From the NCBI RefSeq assembly GCF_000166195.2, contig NZ_CM001403.1:6528432-6592431 (forward strand): 64,000 nt of DNA. Direction: 5' to 3'. This document shows, one piece after another, positions 8,784-17,121 of this stretch. The position numbers and the translations under genes were made by a program. Under the pieces are notes generated by a model. It had not been told where the DNA came from. It did no database searches and saw only the letters and a list, made by a program, of their open reading frames with translations. Source of the stretch: Mucilaginibacter paludis DSM 18603 (lineage in GTDB: Bacteria > Bacteroidota > Bacteroidia > Sphingobacteriales > Sphingobacteriaceae). Within the stretch, counting starts at the first letter, position 1, and each line of letters opens with the position of its first letter.

Positions 8784-9362
8784 CTGGGTTATATTAAATG
8801 ATCCGGAAACTCTTACGGAGTCATAAGTAGTGGTATTATACATTTTCCCGTCGAAAGTACCTCTTACAGTACCTTTTGCTGTACCATATAAGGCAGATGT
8901 AAGGGTAATACTTGCAGTAGTTACTTTAACAACTTCTGATCCGCCGGCTGCTGTTAACGTTAGGTTGGGTAAGTTGACACCCGCGCCCCAACCATTCATA
9001 GGATAAGTTCCGGGTGTGGTTCCACTGAAACTTAAATCAAAACTGGTAGTTAGCGCCAGGTTTACATCTTTCGGCGCTGCTGTAATTAGCGTTGAGCGTG
9101 TACTTGAGCCCGGCACGATGGTAGTCCCAAACGAGGTAAGGTAGGCGGGTGAGGTCCAGGTATAGGTGGTGCCATTATCAATTTGAAATGTAACAGTGCC
9201 CGAACCTAAAGAAAAAGTACCGCCAGAGCCGCCGTTACTTGTACTTGTTGAGGTTGATGTAGAAGGGGCAACAGTATGTCCCGGTATTTTTTCGCAGGAT
9301 GATAGGGCCAACACTGCTATAGCCAATAAGCTAATGAATTGTGAAGTATAATTTTTTTTCAT
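8781..9362 (-). CDS. Lipoprotein, tandem paralogue 1
   Basis: A 193-residue predicted lipoprotein. It starts MKKNYTSQF, followed by a hydrophobic stretch and the lipobox LALSSC, so it is probably anchored to a membrane on the periplasmic side or at the surface. After the cysteine come a conserved EKIPGH motif, a Ser/Thr/Gly-rich linker, and a beta-rich domain with TTYTWTSPAY and a C-terminal GTFDGKMYNTT...RVSGSFNI. The next gene is a paralogue sharing these motifs. The start was placed at 9362 because upstream in-frame codons would put 33 non-hydrophobic residues before the signal. Function unknown. Confidence 0.8.
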   Translation of the reverse strand: MKKNYTSQFISLLAIAVLALSSCEKIPGHTVAPSTSTSTSTSNGGSGGTFSLGSGTVTFQIDNGTTYTWTSPAYLTSFGTTIVPGSSTRSTLITAAPKDVNLALTTSFDLSFSGTTPGTYPMNGWGAGVNLPNLTLTAAGGSEVVKVTTASITLTSALYGTAKGTVRGTFDGKMYNTTTYDSVRVSGSFNITQ

Positions 9363-9381
9363 GGGATGAATGATGTAAACC

Positions 9382-10005
9382 TTATTGGGAGATATTAAAC
9401 GAGCCCGAAACTCTGACGGAATCGTTAGTTGAGCTATTTGTATTGGTAACATATCCATCAAAAGTGCCTTTTACGCTTCCCGCGGCATAATATCCCACGG
9501 TATTGATTATATGGATGCTTTCTGCCGTTACTTTGGTGTATAATGATTTTGTTAACCCAGTTTGCTCTAAATCAACACCAGACATGGTTATCGTAAACAT
9601 ATCTACCAAATAAGTTCCTGCGGTGGTAGCGTTATAACCTATAATTATAGATTTGCCAACCCCATCAAAAGCTGAAATAGTTGTTGAATATTTGCCCGAG
9701 CTGGCAGGATTGATTGGCACCTCGTTTAAACCCATAAAATAATTGGGGCTGGCCCAGGTGTAAGTAGTTCCGTTAAACTGAAAAATAACGGTATTGGTTG
9801 CGCCGATGCCAACGGGGCCTACACCAGTACCACCAGTTGTTGTGGTACCTCCACCTGTTGTACTGCCGCTGCTACCGTTGTTGTTATTGGTTGTGGTTTG
9901 TGTAACCGGGACAACTGCGTGTCCTGGAATTTTTTCGCAGGATGATAACGCAAATAACGATAAGACAAATAATCTGAATAATGGTGATAGTAGGCTTTTT
10001 TTCAT
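9382..10005 (-). CDS. Lipoprotein, tandem paralogue 2
   Basis: A 207-residue predicted lipoprotein with an N-terminal signal (MKKSLLSPLFRLF), lipobox FALSSC and then EKIPGH, as in its neighbour. A long Asn/Gly/Thr-rich linker (NNNNGSSGSTTGGG type) separates the anchor from a beta-rich domain containing GTTYTWASPNY and GTFDGYVTNT, ending RVSGSFNISQ. It is transcribed first in a two-gene tandem, with 19 bp to the paralogue downstream. The linker differs most between the two copies. Function unknown; the fold may bind carbohydrate or matrix, but that is a guess. Confidence 0.82.
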   Translation of the reverse strand: MKKSLLSPLFRLFVLSLFALSSCEKIPGHAVVPVTQTTTNNNNGSSGSTTGGGTTTTGGTGVGPVGIGATNTVIFQFNGTTYTWASPNYFMGLNEVPINPASSGKYSTTISAFDGVGKSIIIGYNATTAGTYLVDMFTITMSGVDLEQTGLTKSLYTKVTAESIHIINTVGYYAAGSVKGTFDGYVTNTNSSTNDSVRVSGSFNISQ

Positions 10006-10197
10006 ACGGTATCAGGGTGGTATCTGCCTATAATAATAGGAAAAAAAACAATAACCTAATATTTTTTATTTGATATCAACTGTTCCAATAAACGAATTGT
10101 TTTTTTACCGCATTTATGGGGCAAACTTGTTGAAGATATTGAATGGTACCTGCGCCCGCATGGATATATTTATTAATCAATAACCATATCCGGTAAA

Positions 10198-10649
10198 TTA
10201 AAAAGAAAATCTATCCGGCAGTATTCTTTGCACTTCAAAAAAAACGCCATCTAAATGATCAAAATCACCATCCGTCGTAATTAATTTTAAACCTAACAGC
10301 GCAGCAGTGAGGCTATCCACAAATCGTTTTTACCCATATTTCTATGAGTTGGGAAAGGATACATTTTAAATGCCGGGTTTCTACACTGTGAAAAGCTGTC
10401 AATTTGAACATAAGCGTTCATCAATGCCTGGCCGATCTCCACTATATTTACCTGATCTAAAAAAGCATCCAATTTTAGGCGCCGGGTCATACCCCAATTG
10501 TTCTGTATGGCAATTGATTTTATTTCAGCTTCAGTAGCAATTGAAATATAAACCGGAACATTTTGTGGGTTGACAAAGCGAAGGATTTCTTCATAATTAT
10601 CTGACCGGATGCAAATCAGAACAATGTTCGTGTCGAACAATAAATTCAA
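10198..10649 (-). pseudogene. PIN-domain (VapC-like) toxin, frameshifted near its 3' end
   Basis: A PIN-domain RNase toxin whose reading frame breaks. The open part (10293-10649, 118 residues) has the first acidic residue in LLFDTN, the second in TEAEIKS and the third in MGKNDLWIAS, then runs into a TAG. Shifting one base at about 10307 restores a typical PIN ending, LLGLKLITTDGDFDHLDG, with a stop at 10198-10200. One missing base after GCCTC therefore explains the break. The gene overlaps its antitoxin by 4 bp. Either the toxin is inactivated or the assembly has an error. The shortened product would keep the first three acidic residues but lose the fourth (TTDGDF). Confidence 0.8.
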
Positions 10650-10864
10650 TATTTAGAATCTTTGAGTTGTCGTAAGATTTGAGCCCACTCATCATCACTG
10701 AACGGCTCTATCGGAGGAACAGCCTTTAATGCCTCAATCAATTTATAGTTGTCTTTACCCGATTTAATTCCGAAGGCCATAGCACCACCTGCAGCCATAA
10801 TTTCCTCGGCAGAAAATGACTTATGGGTTCTGAAGAAACTGTTATTTGATAGCTTAGTTTTCAT
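10646..10864 (-). CDS. Antitoxin of the PIN-toxin pair
   Basis: A 72-residue protein starting MKTKLSNNSFF, directly upstream of and overlapping (ATGA) the PIN toxin gene. This is the usual antitoxin-first order. The C-terminal half (VPPIEPFSDDEWAQILRQLK) looks like the flexible toxin-binding tail. I do not see a clear ribbon-helix-helix or AbrB signature, so the DNA-binding type is uncertain. A longer start at 10885 is possible but less natural. Confidence 0.7.
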   Translation of the reverse strand: MKTKLSNNSFFRTHKSFSAEEIMAAGGAMAFGIKSGKDNYKLIEALKAVPPIEPFSDDEWAQILRQLKDSKY

Positions 10865-11111
10865 TCGACCTCCTTTAATAAACAAATTTAACGATTATTT
10901 CAGCAATTGAACAGCCCAGTTAAGTTAAAATCTCATTTTTTGAGATGCTTAGCCTAATATGTCGGTTTTAGTTTTAAGGCTCGAATTAAATGTTCTTCAA
11001 TAGCATTATCCTGCAAGGGGACCTAACTATATGGCCATAAAATTATACAAGGCCGGTTGAAAAACTCAGCCATCTGTTTGTGCCTTAGATTAATCTTACT
11101 TACACTTTACA

Positions 11112-12503
11112 TCAGAACTCGTAAGCCAATCCCTTTTCGGCAATAGTTACTTTATAACCATCTTGTTCCAACGTATCAGCCATGGCCTGCATACTCACAG
11201 TTTCACCGTGTACCAAAAAAACGTTTTTAAGTTGTTGGCTGTTTTGTTGCTTAACGGTATTGACCAGGTCATCATGATCGCCGTGGGCGCTAAACAGGTC
11301 TGTCTTTTTAATAGTGGCATAAACTGCCAGGTCGCGGTCTTTAATATGTACAATAGGGTCGCCACGCAGTAGCCGGTGGCCCAATGTGCCTTTGGCGCAG
11401 TACCCGATGAACAGAATGGTGCAATAGTAATTTTGGATGTTATTGTACAGGTGATCCTGGATACGGCCACCTTCCAGCATGCCAGCTGATGAGATGATAA
11501 TGCAAGGCTCAAAATAGTTAGATACCTGGCGGCTATCCTTTAAATTTTCAACGTAAGTCAGGTTCTCAAATTCAAATTCGTCACCCAGCTTGTGGTAAAA
11601 ATCCTGGGCGTCCTCATTCAGTAGGCCATGGTGTTTTCTGAAGATGCCTGTTGCTATGCTGGCCATGGGGCTATCCACAAAAACTTTGATGGGGGGGAGC
11701 AGACCTTTGCTGAATATTTTATTTAACGAGAACACCAAAGCCTGGGTACGGCCAATGCTAAAAGCCGGTATAATCAACCTTCCCGATTCTTTAACGCAAG
11801 CCCTGTCAATTACCTCTACCAGGGTTTCGTCGATGGTTTTGTCTTTGGTATGATACCTCCCGCCGTAGGTTGATTCGCAAACCAGGTAATCAACCGGTGG
11901 CAATGGCTCCGGGTCGTTCAGTACGGGGTAATTTTTGCGGCCCAGGTCGCCTGTAAAGGCTATTGTTTTTTCTGTGCCATTATCGTCTATCGTTAAAACG
12001 GCTGCTGCAGCGCCCAATAAGTGCCCTACGGGTATAAAGGTTAGCTCAATATCACCATTGATGCGGAAGGGGCGGTTAAAACCGATGGTAATAAAACGGT
12101 CAACAGTATCCATCACGTGCTTTTGCAAGTACAGTGGTTGTCTGCCCTGTCCGGGGCGTTTACGGTTATGCTTACGCGAAGTTTGTTCCTTGCGCATAAA
12201 TATGCTCACGGAATCAAGCAGCAGTATTTCTGTTAAATCTGCAGTAGGAGGGGTACATAAAATTTGCCCGTTAAAGCCCATCCGCACCAGCGTAGGTAAA
12301 TTTCCCGAATGGTCGATATGGGCATGGGTTAAAATCACAACGTCAATTTCGCCGGGGTTAAACGGGAAATTTTCGTTTAGCATCACATGGTGGTCGCGCT
12401 CGCAATCTAATCCGCAATCAACTAATATTTTATATTGGCCCACTTCCAGCAAATGCATGCTCCCGGTAACCTGTTGGGCCGCGCCGTGTATAGTTAATTT
12501 CAT
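11112..12503 (-). CDS. MBL-fold beta-CASP RNA-processing exonuclease-like protein
   Basis: A 463-residue metallo-beta-lactamase protein of the beta-CASP/CPSF73-like branch, which contains RNA-processing nucleases. Zinc ligands are H60, H62, D64 and H65 (THAHIDHSG), with further ligands in PVGHLLGAA and FTGDLGRKN. The beta-CASP features STYGGRYH, PAFSIGRTQAL, SSAGMLEGGR, SAHGDHDD and a C-terminal LVHGE are all present. It is cytosolic with no signal peptide. The gene stands alone. The RNA substrate is unknown; assignment to the family is firm. Confidence 0.92.
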   Translation of the reverse strand: MKLTIHGAAQQVTGSMHLLEVGQYKILVDCGLDCERDHHVMLNENFPFNPGEIDVVILTHAHIDHSGNLPTLVRMGFNGQILCTPPTADLTEILLLDSVSIFMRKEQTSRKHNRKRPGQGRQPLYLQKHVMDTVDRFITIGFNRPFRINGDIELTFIPVGHLLGAAAAVLTIDDNGTEKTIAFTGDLGRKNYPVLNDPEPLPPVDYLVCESTYGGRYHTKDKTIDETLVEVIDRACVKESGRLIIPAFSIGRTQALVFSLNKIFSKGLLPPIKVFVDSPMASIATGIFRKHHGLLNEDAQDFYHKLGDEFEFENLTYVENLKDSRQVSNYFEPCIIISSAGMLEGGRIQDHLYNNIQNYYCTILFIGYCAKGTLGHRLLRGDPIVHIKDRDLAVYATIKKTDLFSAHGDHDDLVNTVKQQNSQQLKNVFLVHGETVSMQAMADTLEQDGYKVTIAEKGLAYEF

Positions 12504-12687
12504 TGTTCTCTTTCCGGTTCACGCTTCATCCATCAATTGATGATATGGCGGAACCTGTATATTTTGTTTCTATAAAAAATAGGACACTAAGCCTATTACG
12601 GGCAAATATCCATTTTGTTTGATCCCGGATGCAGCCGCACCAAACTACAGCGCCGTAAACGCTGAGTTAATCGATAATTGACCTTAC

Positions 12688-12778
12688 CTATGGACCATTC
12701 ACTATGGACTATTGGCTATCGACCATGGACCATCGACTATGGACTATTCACCATGGACTATCGACCATGGACCATGGA
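12688..12778 (-). repeat. Heptanucleotide array CYATNNA x13
   Basis: Thirteen back-to-back 7-nt units of the form CYATNNA (CTATGGA, CCATGGA, CTATCGA, CTATTCA and similar) with no spacer. Many units contain CCATGG or its near complement, so local hairpins are possible. The array begins 8 bp after the stop of the ABC exporter gene and reads the same period across 91 bp. No gene is visible in the surrounding 12541-12786 gap. Confidence 0.85.
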
Positions 12779-12786
12779 CTTCACCT

Positions 12787-14619
12787 CTACGAAACCTCAA
12801 ACTGCAAGCCGCTCAAGTAACGGTACAAGCCCTGTTCGTTCTTCAATAATTCTTCGTGGTTGCCGCTTTCAATGATCAGTCCTTTTTCCAGCACGATGAT
12901 CTGATCGGCCTCGCGGATGGTTGATAAACGGTGGGCGATGATAATCGAAGTCCGGTTCTTCATCAGCTCTTCCAAGGCTTCCTGCACCAGGCGTTCCGAT
13001 TCGGAATCCAGCGACGAGGTGGCCTCATCTAAAATTAAAATAGAAGGATTTTTTAAAAGCGCCCTGGCTATGGCAATACGTTGGCGTTGCCCGCCAGAAA
13101 GTTTTACGCCGCGTTCGCCTACAATAGTTTCATAACCATCCGGGAAACCTGTAATAAAATCATGCGCATTGGCACGTTTACCGGCCTGTATAATCTCTTC
13201 TTCGGTAGCGCTTAGCTTTCCGTAGGCAATATTCTCACGGATGGTGCCACCAAACAGCATCACGTCCTGCGGTACGATGGCCACCTGGTTACGGATATCT
13301 GTTAACGAATATTCCGAAGCTGCTTTTCCGTCAAATAATAATTCCCCGCTTTGCGGATGATAAAATTGTAAAATCAATGCCGCCATAGTTGATTTTCCCG
13401 ATCCGCTTGGGCCAACAATCGCCACTTTTTGACCCGCAACCGCGTTAAATGAAATCCCCTTAAGCACCTCGATTTCTGGACGGGAAGGGTAGTAAAACCT
13501 AACGTTATTAAAAGAAAGGTTACCTTCAATTTTTTCGGTCACGATATTGTCGGTTTCATGGATGTCGATAGGCTCACCCTGGTCATTCAAAATCTCAACA
13601 ACGCGCTCGCTTGATCCAACCGCTTTCTGGATGTTGGCATACTGTTCGGGTAAACTACCTAACGAAGCTGAAACTAAGATGGCGTATAATACAAATTGAG
13701 TAAGCTCGCCAACCTTTAAACTGCCGGATTGTACCAGCAAAGCACCATACCAAATTACGCCAACGATTACTCCGAATAAACAAAATACGATAAACGATGC
13801 AAATAATCCCCTGAATTTGGCACCTTTAACGGCCAGTTTAGCCACCTGCCTTACGCTTTTATCATACCTTCCCGCTTCAAAAGCTTCGTTAACAAACGCT
13901 TTTACGCTGGCTATGCCTTGCAGGGTTTCTTCAACAATGGTATTTGATTCGGCAAGTTGATCCTGTGCCTGGCGGGAGAGCGTGCGAATGAACCGGCCAA
14001 AAAATATGGCACAGGGGATAATGATGGGTAAAATAATGAGTAAGATGAGTGCAAGCCTGCCGGACACGATAGCCATCATGGCAATTCCGCCCACCATCAG
14101 GATTACTTGCCTGATAATTTCAGCAAAAGTAGTGGTGAGCACATCCTGAATCTGCGACAGATCGGCAGAAATGCGGCTGTTCAGTTCTCCCACCCGGCGG
14201 TTGGAAAAGAAATTCATCGGGAGGGTAATCAGCTTAAAATAAGTATCGCGCCTAATGTCGGCCAGTGCATTCTCGGCAATTTGCACAAACCAGGTTACCC
14301 TGAAAAACGAAACGAAGGCCTGTATAAATAAAATTACAAAAGCAATTAAGCCTATGGTGTTTAAATTGGGCGGTAAAACGCCCTGCTTAATATCCCCCTT
14401 AGCGGCGTCAATCAGTCCGCCTAACAATTTAGGGAAGGCCAGCCCTGTTATGCTTGATAGCAGCAGGAATAGCATAGCGCCTGCAAACTTAAAGCGATAA
14501 GGTTTAACGTAACTAAGCAGTTTGCCTAAGTTTTGCAAGCTTTGCTTGTTCAGTTTAGCTTTAGGCAAGTCTGCCGCCTGGGTATTGCCACTATTTAATT
14601 GTCCTCGTCCTCTGGCCAT
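12787..14619 (-). CDS. ABC exporter, fused permease-ATPase (MsbA/BmrA type)
   Basis: A 610-residue half-transporter. The N-terminal two thirds hold six predicted membrane helices, after a 30-residue polar lead. The ATPase domain follows: Walker A GPSGSGKST at about 403-411, Q-loop VPQDVMLF, signature LSGGQRQR near 507, Walker B ILILDEATSSLD, and the H-loop in IIIAHRLST. It would work as a homodimer in the inner membrane exporting lipid, peptide or drug. The substrate is not evident. Family members in this phylum are often annotated as lipid A or multidrug exporters. The downstream 14-kb neighbourhood does not add a clue. Confidence 0.93.
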   Translation of the reverse strand: MARGRGQLNSGNTQAADLPKAKLNKQSLQNLGKLLSYVKPYRFKFAGAMLFLLLSSITGLAFPKLLGGLIDAAKGDIKQGVLPPNLNTIGLIAFVILFIQAFVSFFRVTWFVQIAENALADIRRDTYFKLITLPMNFFSNRRVGELNSRISADLSQIQDVLTTTFAEIIRQVILMVGGIAMMAIVSGRLALILLIILPIIIPCAIFFGRFIRTLSRQAQDQLAESNTIVEETLQGIASVKAFVNEAFEAGRYDKSVRQVAKLAVKGAKFRGLFASFIVFCLFGVIVGVIWYGALLVQSGSLKVGELTQFVLYAILVSASLGSLPEQYANIQKAVGSSERVVEILNDQGEPIDIHETDNIVTEKIEGNLSFNNVRFYYPSRPEIEVLKGISFNAVAGQKVAIVGPSGSGKSTMAALILQFYHPQSGELLFDGKAASEYSLTDIRNQVAIVPQDVMLFGGTIRENIAYGKLSATEEEIIQAGKRANAHDFITGFPDGYETIVGERGVKLSGGQRQRIAIARALLKNPSILILDEATSSLDSESERLVQEALEELMKNRTSIIIAHRLSTIREADQIIVLEKGLIIESGNHEELLKNEQGLYRYLSGLQFEVS

Positions 14620-14660
14620 TCAATGTTTTCAAAAATGTATAATCTACAAATTTAATTTAA

Positions 14661-15179
14661 TTAACCGACGCGGCTTTTATTTCTGCTGAAAAACAGAAAA
14701 ATTGACGTGGCAATGAGCAGCAAGATAACAATAATATAAATCGTTTTGGTTTTACGATACTCATCATCGCGTAAGTTTTGCTCTTGCTTTAATTTATCGT
14801 TCTGCTGCCGCAATTTATTGATGGTAACCATGTAATTCGTCACACGGTCTTCTGACTCGTGCGATTGGGCAACAACCTGGGTTGCCTGGAAGGTTTTATA
14901 ATCCAGCAAATTTTTAATTTCTTTAAATATATTCTCGTCGGTATGGGCAATGTCCATCAGGATCTCGCCCGAGCGGCGAATATCTTTTTTGGTCTGCCAG
15001 CCAAAAATACCTGTTTTGGTATTCAGGCTTTGCGAGTACTGGCTAAATTTTTGGCTGCGCTGATCAAGCAGGCTGTTTATTTTTTTACGCTGTAACTGGT
15101 AAGCCAGCGAGTCGGGGTTAATGGCATGCGCAGCCGAAACGGATGCCGCCATCAACAGACACAATAAAAATGTTTTCAT
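14661..15179 (-). CDS. Hypothetical protein with signal peptide, coiled coil and C-terminal membrane anchor
   Basis: A 172-residue protein I do not recognise. It starts with a signal peptide (MKTFLLCLLMAASVSAAHA). It then has a charged helical region with a likely coiled coil (NKLRQQNDKLKQEQNLRDDEYR), one membrane helix (IYIIVILLLIATSIFLFF) and a short basic tail. The predicted topology puts the helical domain in the periplasm. It lies 14 bp downstream of the SAM hydrolase gene and 41 bp before the ABC exporter gene, all on the same strand, so the three could form one transcript. Confidence 0.75.
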   Translation of the reverse strand: MKTFLLCLLMAASVSAAHAINPDSLAYQLQRKKINSLLDQRSQKFSQYSQSLNTKTGIFGWQTKKDIRRSGEILMDIAHTDENIFKEIKNLLDYKTFQATQVVAQSHESEDRVTNYMVTINKLRQQNDKLKQEQNLRDDEYRKTKTIYIIVILLLIATSIFLFFSRNKSRVG

Positions 15180-15193
15180 AGTTTAATTGCGGG

Positions 15194-15970
15194 TTATTGG
15201 AAATCGATAATCACGCTGTCGCCCAGGTTTAAGCCCAGCAAGCCACTCGCGTTGCCTTTATTAATGGCAATTTCCAGGTGATCGCTTATGCCAAACATGC
15301 AAAGCTTTTCGCCCTCGGGTACTTCGTTATAATGCCAGCTCAGGTGATTGATCGTTTCGTTCCGTTTAAAGTATAGTACAAACCGGCGGCCTTTTTGTTC
15401 GCTGTTAAAAAACTCTTTGGTGATGTTGGTGATCACATTCTGAAATGAATCGATATAGATAACGCTGCCCTTGATTACATTTTTTTCAACCACTGGTTGC
15501 AGGTTCATCTTTTTCTCCAGCGTGTTGATGGGTAATCCTATTTGCTGTAGCGAGCCGCCTTGCGCCAGGTGGCAGGCAGCTTTTACAAAAATATCGGCTA
15601 AGGGGAAATGCAAAAACTTTAAATCCTGCATAATGTTAATCTCTACTAATTCCTCGGCTTCCCGGTCAAACATCAGCGAAAAAATGCCGTTATCGGCACC
15701 AACAAAGTAATGATTGCGATAGCGGATGGCCAGGTATTTGGTATAAGCATTATACACGGTATCGATACCGATAAGGTGTACGGTATCGTCAGGAAAGTAG
15801 TGGAAACTGTTCTTTAAAATAAAAGCAGCCTGTTGTGTGTTAAATGCGGCAACAGAATGTGTTATATCAACAATAGTTACTGTTGGAATTAACTTTAATA
15901 TACTACCTTTAAGCACGGCCTGATAAATGTCTTTATCGCCCAGGTCAGTAGTTAAAGTTATAATTGCCAT
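15194..15970 (-). CDS. SAM hydrolase / SAM hydroxide adenosyltransferase family protein
   Basis: A 258-residue member of the DUF62 family, which cleaves S-adenosylmethionine to adenosine and methionine using an activated water. The family hallmarks are present: LTTDLGDKDIYQAVLKG at the N-terminus, IVDITHSVAAFN, FVGADNGIFSLMF, and the C-terminal KGNASGLLGLNLGDSV barrel. The physiological role is not settled for these enzymes. It is divergent from the PhoH gene across a 101-bp gap and upstream of the signal-peptide coiled-coil gene. Confidence 0.9.
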   Translation of the reverse strand: MAIITLTTDLGDKDIYQAVLKGSILKLIPTVTIVDITHSVAAFNTQQAAFILKNSFHYFPDDTVHLIGIDTVYNAYTKYLAIRYRNHYFVGADNGIFSLMFDREAEELVEINIMQDLKFLHFPLADIFVKAACHLAQGGSLQQIGLPINTLEKKMNLQPVVEKNVIKGSVIYIDSFQNVITNITKEFFNSEQKGRRFVLYFKRNETINHLSWHYNEVPEGEKLCMFGISDHLEIAINKGNASGLLGLNLGDSVIIDFQ

Positions 15971-16071
15971 TAATTTTTTTAAATATTATTGCTAACCTTG
16001 TAAACGCATTAGCGGGTACAAATATTCAATTTTTAATTCAATAAAAAACTCCAAACTAAAAAATACATCGC

Positions 16072-17031
16072 TTGAACGAACTTAAATTAACTATTGAGCA
16101 CATCAACCCCGCCGTGTTATGGGGGCCTAATAACGATCATTTTGAGATCATTAAAAAACAATATCCAAAATTAAAAATTGTTGCCAGGGGTAACGAAATT
16201 AAAGTACTGGGTGATGAAAATGAGCTAACCGCTTTTGAAGAAAAGCTGAGTAAGCTGATACAGCATGTAGAAAAATACGAAACCCTTGATACCAATGAGC
16301 TGGGGCGGATACTGGGATCAAAGATCCAGGACAGGCCTGCCAGCGATGCTCCGGCAGATAAATCTACCACAGGAGAGGTTATCGTATTTGGGCCGAACGG
16401 CATTATGGTTAAGGCGCGAACAGCCAACCAGCGCCGCATGGTAGATACCATTGAAAAAAACGACATCCTTTTTGCGATAGGGCCTGCTGGTACCGGTAAA
16501 ACGTATACTGCAGTGGCGTTGGCTGTAAGAGCGCTTAAAAACAAGGAAATTAAGCGTATTATACTTACCCGCCCGGCGGTTGAAGCAGGGGAGAACCTGG
16601 GCTTTTTACCGGGCGACCTGAAGGAAAAGATAGATCCGTACCTGCGCCCATTGTACGATGCGCTGGATGATATGATACCTGCCGATAAGCTTAAATTGTA
16701 CCTGGAAAACCGGACAATTGAAATTGCGCCCCTGGCATTTATGCGCGGTCGTACGCTGGATAATTGCTTTGTGATATTGGATGAGGCCCAAAACGCCACC
16801 GATATGCAGTTAAAAATGTTTTTAACCCGTATGGGCCCATCGGCTAAATTTATTGTTACCGGTGATGTTACCCAGATAGATTTGCCTAAAAAGCAACAGT
16901 CGGGTTTACATACGGCATTGCGTATTTTAACCGACATTAAGGGTATCGATATTATTTACCTTACCGGCGAGGATGTGGTACGCCACAAACTGGTGAGGAA
17001 GATTTTAGAAGCCTACGGGGATATACAGTAA
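16072..17031 (+). CDS. PhoH family ATPase
   Basis: A 319-residue PhoH-like protein, a P-loop ATPase related to the ATPase half of superfamily I helicases and linked to RNA metabolism. Walker A is GPAGTGKT at 137-144, Walker B is FVILDEAQNAT, and the family's TRPAVEAGENLGFLPGDLKEK and MRGRTLDN segments are intact. I take the TTG at 16072 as start because MNELKLTIEHINPAVLWG is the conserved N-terminus and no ATG fits. A GTTATT/AATAAC array separates it from purC. Confidence 0.93.
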   Translation: MNELKLTIEHINPAVLWGPNNDHFEIIKKQYPKLKIVARGNEIKVLGDENELTAFEEKLSKLIQHVEKYETLDTNELGRILGSKIQDRPASDAPADKSTTGEVIVFGPNGIMVKARTANQRRMVDTIEKNDILFAIGPAGTGKTYTAVALAVRALKNKEIKRIILTRPAVEAGENLGFLPGDLKEKIDPYLRPLYDALDDMIPADKLKLYLENRTIEIAPLAFMRGRTLDNCFVILDEAQNATDMQLKMFLTRMGPSAKFIVTGDVTQIDLPKKQQSGLHTALRILTDIKGIDIIYLTGEDVVRHKLVRKILEAYGDIQ

Positions 17032-17034
17032 ATA

Positions 17035-17117
17035 GTTATTGGGTTATTAGTTATTGAGTTATAGTACTGCAATTACCCATTAACACAATAACCTAATAAC
17101 ACATTAACCTAATAATC
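17035..17117 (+). repeat. Opposed GTTATT / AATAAC arrays before purC
   Basis: Four GTTATT-type units (17035-17066) are followed, after 11 bases, by six AATAACC/ATTAACAC-type units ending 4 bp before the purC start. The two blocks are reverse complements in character. The layout copies that in front of serA: a direct array, its complement, then a start codon. Confidence 0.75.
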
Positions 17118-17121
17118 AAAA

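Noticed and set aside
9794..10033. Pro/Val-rich plus-strand open frame opposite the lipoprotein linker
   Set aside because: It is the antisense translation of the Asn/Gly/Thr-rich linker.
16137..16937. Long open frame on the minus strand inside the PhoH gene
   Set aside because: It lies wholly opposite a conserved gene and has a Ser/Arg-rich composition typical of antisense shadow frames.
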